Below are positions 56,340-64,000 of a stretch of DNA of 64,000 nt, in pieces (position 1 is the first letter of the stretch; the number at the start of each line of letters is the position of its first letter). The DNA is from Odiellus spinosus (lineage: Eukaryota > Arthropoda > Arachnida > Opiliones > Phalangiidae): NCBI GenBank assembly GCA_963920705.1, contig OY987225.1, forward strand, positions 10,636,158 through 10,700,157, in the 5' to 3' direction. The notes below the pieces were generated by a model that searched no databases, had not been told where the DNA came from, and saw only the letters and a list, made by a program, of their open reading frames with translations. Both the position numbers and the translations under genes were made by a program.

Positions 56340-58740
56340 ACCCGATTTGAAAAACCCGATTTTAAAAACCCGATTTGAAAAACCCGATTTGAAAAACATG
56401 ATTTGAAAAATATGATTTGAAAAACATGATTTGAAAAACATGATTTTGAAAAACATGATTTGAAAAACATGATTTGAAAAACATGATTTTGAAAAACATG
56501 ATTTGAAAAACATGATTTGAAAAACATAATTTGAAAAACATGATTTGAAAAACATGATTTGAAAAACATGATTTGAAAAACATGATTTTGAAAAACATGA
56601 TTTGAAAAGCATGATTTTGAAAAACATGATTTGAAAAACCCGATTTGAAAAACCCGATTTGAAAAACACGATTTGAAAAACCCGATTTGAAAAACCCGAT
56701 TTGAAAAACACGATTTGAAAAACACGATTTGAAAAACACGATTTGAAAAACACGATTTGAAAAACACGATTTGAAAAACACGATTTGAAAAACACGATTT
56801 GAAAAACACGATTTGAAAAACACGATTTGAAAAACATGATTTGAAAAACACGGATTTGAAAAACATGATTTGAAATACATGATTTGAAAAACCTGATTTG
56901 AAAAACATGATTTGAAAAACATAATTTGAAAAGCATGATTTGAAAAGCATGATTTTGAAAAACATGATTTTGAAAACAATGATTTGAAAAGCATGATTTT
57001 GAAAAACATGATTTGAAAAACCCGATTTGAAAAACCCGATTTTAAAAACCCGATTTGAAAAACCCGATTTGAAAAACATGATTTGAAAAATATGATTTGA
57101 AAAACATGATTTGAAAAATATGATTTGAAAAACATGATTTGAAAAACATGATTTTGAAAAACATGATTTGAAAAACATGATTTGAAAAACATGATTTGAA
57201 AAACATGATTTGAAAAACATGATTTGAAAAACATGATTTGAAAAACATGATTTTGAAAAGCATGATTTGAAAAGCATGATTTTGAAAAACATGATTTGAA
57301 TAACCCGATTTGAAAAACCCGATTTGAAAAACCCGATTTGAAAAACCCGATTTGAAAAACCCGATTTGAAAAACCCGATTTGAAAAACCCGATTTGAAAA
57401 ACATGATTTGAAAAACATGATTTGAAAAACATGATTTGAAAAACATGATTTGAAAAGCATGATTTTGAAAAACATGATTTTGAAAAACATGATTTGAAAA
57501 GCATGATTTTGAAAAACATGATTTGAAAAACCCGATTTGAAAAACCCGATTTTAAAAACCCGATTTGAAAAACCCGATTTGAAAAACATGATTTGAAAAA
57601 TATGATTTGAAAAACATGATTTGAAAAACATGATTTTGAAAAACATGATTTGAAAAACATGATTTGAAAAACATGATTTTGAAAAACATGATTTGAAAAA
57701 CATGATTTGAAAAACATAATTTGAAAAACATGATTTGAAAAACATGATTTGAAAAACATGATTTGAAAAACATGATTTTGAAAAACATGATTTGAAAAGC
57801 ATGATTTTGAAAAACATGATTTGAAAAACCCGATTTGAAAAACCCGATTTGAAAAACACGATTTGAAAAACCCGATTTGAAAAACCCGATTTGAAAAACA
57901 CGATTTGAAAAACACGATTTGAAAAACACGATTTGAAAAACACGATTTGAAAAACACGATTTGAAAAACACGATTTGAAAAACACGATTTGAAAAACACG
58001 ATTTGAAAAACACGATTTGAAAAACACGATTTGAAAAACATGATTTGAAAAACACGGATTTGAAAAACATGATTTGAAAAACATGATTTGAAAAACCTGA
58101 TTTGAAAAACATGATTTGAAAAACATAATTTGAAAAGCATGATTTGAAAAGCATGATTTTGAAAAACATGATTTTGAAAACAATGATTTGAAAAGCATGA
58201 TTTTGAAAAACATGATTTGAAAAACCCGATTTGAAAAACCCGATTTTAAAAACCCGATTTGAAAAACCCGATTTGAAAAACATGATTTGAAAAATATGAT
58301 TTGAAAAACATGATTTGAAAAATATGATTTGAAAAACATGATTTGAAAAACATGATTTTGAAAAACATGATTTGAAAAACATGATTTGAAAAACATGATT
58401 TGAAAAACATGATTTGAAAAACATGATTTGAAAAACATGATTTGAAAAACATGATTTTGAAAAGCATGATTTGAAAAGCATGATTTTGAAAAACATGATT
58501 TGAATAACCCGATTTGAAAAACCCGATTTGAAAAACCCGATTTGAAAAACCCGATTTGAAAAACCCGATTTGAAAAACCCGATTTGAAAAACACGATTTG
58601 AAAAACACGATTTGAAAAACACGATTTGAAAAACACGATTTGAAAAACACGATTTGAAAAACACGATTTGAAAAGCCCGATTTGAAAAGCCCGATTTGAA
58701 AAACCCGATTTGAGAAACCCGATTTGCGAAACCCGATTTG
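56340..58740. repeat. ~1.2-kb higher-order repeat, two copies
   Basis: Markers repeat at 1,193-1,205 bp: AACATAATTTG 56524/57717 and 56923/58126, GAAAACAATG 56975/58177, TGAATAACCCG 57299/58504. This section has shorter CCC runs and many GATTTTAAAAACCCG units, unlike the 38-56 kb part. Confidence 0.85.
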
Positions 58741-59639
58741 CGAAACCCGATTTGAAAAACCCGATTTGAAAAACCCGATTTGAAAAACCCGATTTGAAAA
58801 ACCCGATTTGAAAAACCCGATTTGAAAAACCCGATTTGAAAAACCCGATTTGAAAAACCCGATTTGAAAAACCCGATTTGAAAAACCCGATTTGAAAAGC
58901 CCGATTTGAAAAGCCCGATTTGAAAAGCCCGATTTGAAAAGCCCGATTTGAAAAACCCGATTTGAGAAACCCGATTTGCGAAACCCGATTTGGGAAACCC
59001 GATTTGAAAAACCCGATTTGAAAAACCCGATTTGAAAAACCCGATTTGAAAAACCCGATTTGAAAAACCCGATTTGAAAAACCCGATTTGAAAAACCCGA
59101 TTTGAAAAACCCGATTTGAAAAACACGGATTTGAAAAACACGGATTTGAAAAACATGATTTGAAAAACATGATTTGAAAAACATGATTTGAAAAACATGA
59201 TTTGAAAAACATGATTTGAAAAACAAGATTTGAAAAGCATGATTTTGAAAAACATGATTTTGAAAAACATGATTTGAAAAGCATGATTTTGAAAAACATG
59301 ATTTGAAAAACCCGATTTGAAAAACCCGATTTTAAAAACCCGATTTGAAAAACCCGATTTGAAAAACATGATTTGAAAAATATGATTTGAAAAACATGAT
59401 TTGAAAAACATGATTTTGAAAAACATGATTTGAAAAACATGATTTGAAAAACATGATTTTGAAAAACATGATTTTAAAAACATGATTTGAAAAACATGAT
59501 TTGAAAAACATGATTTGAAAAACATGATTTGAAAAACATGATTTGAAAAACATGATTTGAAAAACATGATTTGAAAAACATGATTTTGAAAAACATGATT
59601 TGAAAAGCATGATTTTGAAAAACATGATTTGAAAAACCC

Positions 59640-62600
59640 GATTTGAAAAACCCGATTTTAAAAACCCGATTTTAAAAACCCGATTTTAAAAACCCGATTT
59701 GAAAAACCCGATTTGAAAAACATGATTTGAAAAATATGATTTGAAAAACATGATTACAAAAACATGATTTTGAAAAACATGATTTGAAAAACATGATTTG
59801 AAAAATATGATTTTGAAAAACATGATTTGAAAAACATGATTTGAAAAACATGATTTGAAAAACATGATTTGAAAAACATGATTTGAAAAACATGATTTGA
59901 AAAACATGATTTGAAAAACATGATTTGAAAAACATGATTTGAAAAACATGATTTGAAAGGCATGATTTTGAAAAACATGATTTGAAAAACCCGATTTGAA
60001 AAACCCGATTTGAAAAACCCGATTTGAAAAACCCGATTTGAAAAACACGATTTGAAAAACACGATTTGAAAAACACGATTTGAAAAACACGATTTGAAAA
60101 ACACGATTTGAAAAACACGATTTGAAAAACACGATTTGAAAAACACGATTTGAAAAACACGATTTTGAAAAACACGATTTTGAAAAACACGATTTGAAAA
60201 ACATGATTTGAAAAACATGATTTGAAAAACATGATTTGAAAAACATGATTTTGAAAAACATGATTTTAAAAACATGATTTGAAAAACATGATTTGAAAAA
60301 CATGATTTGAAAAACATGATTTGAAAAACATGATTTGAAAAACATGATTTTGAAAAACATGATTTGAAAAGCATGATTTTGAAAAACATGATTTGAAAAA
60401 CCCGATTTGAAAAACCCGACTTGAAAAACCCGATTTGAAAAACCCGATTTGAAAAACCCGATTTGAAAAACCCGATTTGAAAAGCCCGATTTGAAAAGCC
60501 CGATTTGAAAAACCCGATTTGAAAAACCCGATTTGAAAAACCCGATTTGCAAAACCCGATTTGCAAAACCCGATTTGAAAAACCCGATTTGAAAAACCCG
60601 ATTTGAAAAACCCGATTTGAAAAACCCGATTTGAAAAACCCGATTTGAAAAACATGATTTGAAAAACATGATTTTGAAAAACATGATTTGAAAAACTTGG
60701 TTTGAAAAACATGATTTGAAAAACGTGATTTGAAAAACGTGATTTGAAAAACGTGATTTGAAAAACATGATTTGAAAAACATGATTTGAAAAACATGATT
60801 TGAAGAACATGATTTTGAAAAACATGATTTGAAAAGCATGATTTTGAAAAACATGATTTGAAAAACCCGATTTGAAAAACCCGATTTGAAAAACACGATT
60901 TGAAAAACACGATTTGAAAAACACGGATTTGAAAAACATGATTTGAAAAACATGATTTGAAAAACATGATTTGAAAAACATGATTTGAAAAACATGATTT
61001 GAAAAACATGATTTGAAAAACATGATTTGAAAAACATGATTTGAAAAGCATGATTTTGAAAAACATGATTTTAAAAACCCGATTTGAAAAACCCGATTTG
61101 AGAAACATGATTTGAAAAATATGATTTGAAAAACATGATTTGAAAAACATGATTTTGAAAAACATGATTTGAAAAACATGATTTGAAAAACATGATTTTG
61201 AAAAACATGATTTGAAAAACATGATTTGAAAACATGATTTGAAAAACATGATTTGAAAAACATGATTTGAAAAACATGATTTGAAAAACATGATTTGAAA
61301 AACGTGATTTGAAAAACATGATTTGAAAAACATGATTTTGAAAAACATGATTTGAAAAGCATGATTTTGAAAAACATGATTTGAAAAACCCGATTTGAAA
61401 AACCCGATTTTAAAAACCCGATTTTAAAAACCCGATTTGAAAAACCCGATTTGAAAAACATGATTTGAAAAATATGATTTGAAAAACATGATTACAAAAA
61501 AATGGTTTTGAAAAACATGATTTGAAAAACATGATTTGAAAAATATGATTTTGAAAAACATGATTTGAAAAACATGATTTGAAAAACATGATTTGAAAAA
61601 CATGATGTGAAAAACATGATTTGAAAAACATGATTTGAAAAACATGATTTGAAAAACATGATTTGAAAAACATGATTTGAAAAACATGATTTGAAAAGCA
61701 TGATTTTGAAAAACCCGATTTGAAAAACCCGATTTGAAAAACCCGATTTGAAAAACCCGATTTGAAAAACCCGATTTGAAAAACCCGATTTGAAAAACAC
61801 GATTTGAAAAACACGATTTGAAAAACACGATTTGAAAAACACGATTTGAAAAACACGATTTGAAAAACACGATTTGAAAAACACGATTTGAAAAACACGA
61901 TTTGAAAAACACGATTTGAAAAACACGATTTGAAAAACACGATTTTGAAAAACACGATTTTGAAAAACACGATTTGAAAAACATGATTTGAAAAACATGA
62001 TTTGAAAAACATGATTTGAAAAACATGATTTTGAAAAACATGATTTTAAAAACATGATTTGAAAAACATGATTTGAAAAACATGATTTGAAAAACATGAT
62101 TTGAAAAACATGATTTGAAAAACATGATTTTGAAAAACATGATTTGAAAAGCATGATTTTGAAAAACATGATTTGAAAAACCCGATTTGAAAAACCCGAC
62201 TTGAAAAACCCGATTTGAAAAACCCGATTTGAAAAACCCGATTTGAAAAATCCGATTTGAAAAACCCGATTTGAAAAGCCCGATTTGAAAAGCCCGATTT
62301 GAAAAACCCGATTTGAAAAACCCGATTTGAAAAACCCGATTTGCAAAACCCGATTTGCAAAACCCGATTTGAAAAACCCGATTTGAAAAACCCGATTTGA
62401 AAAACCCGATTTGAAAAACATGATTTGAAAAACATGATTTTGAAAAACATGATTTGAAAAACTTGGTTTGAAAAACATGATTTGAAAAACATGATTTGAA
62501 AAACATGATGTGAAAAACATGATTTGAAAAACATGATTTGAAAAACATGATTTGAAAAACATGATTTGAAGAACATGATTTTGAAAAACATGATTTGAAA

Positions 62601-64000
62601 AACATGATTTGAAAAACATGATTTGAAAAACATGATTTGAAAAACATGATTTGAAAAACATGATTTGAAAAACATGATTTGAAAAACATGATTTGAAAAA
62701 CATGATTTGAAAAACATGATTTGAAAGGCATGATTTTGAAAAACATGATTTGAAAAACCCGATTTGAAAAACACGATTTGAAAAACACGATTTGAAAAAC
62801 ACGATTTGAAAAACACGGATTTGAAAAACATGATTTGAAAAACATGATTTGAAAAACATGATTTGAAAAACATGATTTGAAAAACATGATTTGAAAAACA
62901 TGATTTGAAAAACATGATTTGAAAAACATGATTTGAAAAGCATGATTTTGAAAAACATGATTTTGAAAAACATGATTTGAAAAGCATGATTTTGAAAAAC
63001 ATGATTTGAAAAACCCGATTTGAAAAACCCGATTTTAAAAACCCGATTTGAAAAACCCGATTTGAAAAACATGATTTGAAAAATATGATTTGAAAAACAT
63101 GATTTGAAAAACATGATTTTGAAAAACATGATTTGAAAAACATGATTTGAAAAACATGATTTTGAAAAACATGATTTGAAAAACATGATTTGAAAACATG
63201 ATTTGAAAAACATGATTTGAAAAACATGATTTGAAAAACATGATTTGAAAAACATGATTTGAAAAACGTGATTTGAAAAACATGATTTGAAAAACATGAT
63301 TTTGAAAAACATGATTTGAAAAGCATGATTTTGAAAAACATGATTTGAAAAACCCGATTTGAAAAACCCGATTTTAAAAACCCGATTTTAAAAACCCGAT
63401 TTGAAAAACCCGATTTGAAAAACATGATTTGAAAAATATGATTTGAAAAACATGATTACAAAAAAATGGTTTTGAAAAACATGATTTGAAAAACATGATT
63501 TGAAAAATATGATTTTGAAAAACATGATTTGAAAAACATGATTTGAAAAACATGATTTGAAAAACATGATTTGAAAAACATGATTTGAAAAACATGATTT
63601 GAAAAACTTGATTTGAAAAACATGATTTGAAAAACATGATTTGAAAAACATGATTTGAAAAGCATGATTTTGAAAAACCCGATTTGAAAAACCCGATTTG
63701 AAAAACCCGATTTGAAAAACCCGATTTGAAAAACCCGATTTGAAAAACCCGATTTGAAAAACACGATTTGAAAAACACGATTTGAAAAACACGATTTGAA
63801 AAACACGATTTGAAAAACACGATTTGAAAAACACGATTTGAAAAACACGATTTGAAAAACACGATTTGAAAAACACGATTTGAAAAACACGATTTGAAAA
63901 ACACGATTTTGAAAAACACGATTTTGAAAAACACGATTTGAAAAACACGATTTGAAAAACATGATTTGAAAAACATGATTTGAAAAACATGATTTTGAAA
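59640..64000. repeat. ~1.75-1.96-kb higher-order repeat, two copies plus a partial third
   Basis: The unusual unit GATTACAAAAA occurs at 59753, 61489 and 63453, preceded each time by two to three GATTTTAAAAACCCG units. AACTTGGTTTG occurs at 60693 and 62461, and a 13-bp unit GATTTGAAAACAT at 61225 and 63187. The array runs off the window in the third copy. Confidence 0.85.

Larger units (their letters stand above)
37588..64000. repeat. 26.4-kb 14-bp satellite array with higher-order structure (continues past the window)
   Basis: The basic unit is GATTTGAAAAACNN, with the last bases CC, AC or AT and a following C or G making the CCC, CAC and CATG dialects. Further variants are GAAAAGCCC, GCAAAACCC, GATTCG, GACTTG, 15-bp GATTTTG and 15-bp CACGGATTTG. 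There are roughly 1,880 units. Dialects occur in runs whose order repeats: CCC, GCCC, GCAAAACCC, CCC, CAC, GATTCG pairs, CAC, CACGG, CATG, AATATG, CATG, GATTTTG with GCATG, then CCC again. The minus strand of the unit has no stop codon, giving spurious ORFs up to 2,208 codons. No gene or foreign insertion is seen inside. Confidence 0.98.

Noticed and set aside
37554-64000. Dozens of minus-strand ORFs of 63-2,208 codons rich in F, S, K, Q and N
   Set aside because: They are the 14-bp satellite read in different frames. The unit has no stop on that strand, 15-bp variants shift the frame repeatedly, and frames overlap each other completely.
37588-64000. CRISPR array
   Set aside because: Units are contiguous with no unique spacers, the genome is eukaryotic and no cas genes are present.
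1-64000. tRNA, rRNA or riboswitch genes, bacterial promoters and ribosome-binding sites
   Set aside because: No cloverleaf or rRNA core sequence was seen by eye, and bacterial signals do not apply to this eukaryotic DNA. A tRNAscan-SE run would be decisive for tRNAs.

Overview
The window reads as nuclear DNA of an arthropod, probably an insect. It is AT-rich and packed with eukaryotic transposable elements: non-LTR and LTR retrotransposons, a mariner-type transposon, a Helitron, a Penelope-like fragment and several MITEs. It has no bacterial operon structure, and TTAGG-like GGTTAGGTTAGG runs are scattered through it. The order cannot be fixed from the sequence. There is one candidate host-type protein-coding exon; nearly everything else is mobile or satellite DNA.

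Region 1 (1-14.2 kb) is a mosaic of non-autonomous elements and minisatellites. It holds three relatives of a repeat that ends in a 34-bp hairpin (517-1588 plus; 4908-5625 and 12227-13440 minus). It also holds a broken endonuclease/phosphatase-fold fragment (1617-2289), a hAT-like MITE splitting a 31-bp minisatellite (2567-3187), and two copies of a 7SL/SRP-Alu-like sequence (4075-4535). A TTAA-flanked foldback element (5626-7287) is interrupted by a clean non-autonomous Helitron (6003-7173). Further elements are three MITEs with visible target duplications (7557-7822, 9212-9516, 10895-11330), a GIY-YIG fragment of a Penelope-like element (11584-12225) and a foldback with a 20-bp minisatellite core (13739-14240).

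Region 2 (14.2-23.1 kb) carries the candidate exon, 16171-20749 plus. It opens with a CCHC zinc knuckle, continues with eight 11-residue repeats and an acidic linker, and then has 216 uninterrupted copies of a hexapeptide (mostly MESSPK), followed by a stop codon and poly(A) signals. Related direct repeats lie on both sides, and a second copy of the TTAA foldback element is at 21101-21550.

Region 3 (23.1-37.6 kb) starts with an island of a 14-bp satellite. A 5.8-kb Ty3/gypsy retrotransposon (23259-29053, minus; 209-bp LTRs; 5-bp target duplication AAAAG) is inserted in that island. Its gag is intact, pol carries a frameshift and a nonsense codon, and its 5' end contains extra partial LTR and primer-site copies. 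Next come unassigned DNA and a non-LTR retrotransposon (about 31.4-37.6 kb, plus). The latter is split between its two ORFs by a mariner-type element that is itself an inverted duplication (32382-34663).

Region 4 (37.6 kb to the window end) is a 26.4-kb array of the same 14-bp satellite. It has several monomer dialects in a recurring order and nested higher-order repeats of about 1.05, 1.2, 1.9 and 4.8 kb. The very long minus-strand ORFs there result from a stop-free monomer and are not genes.
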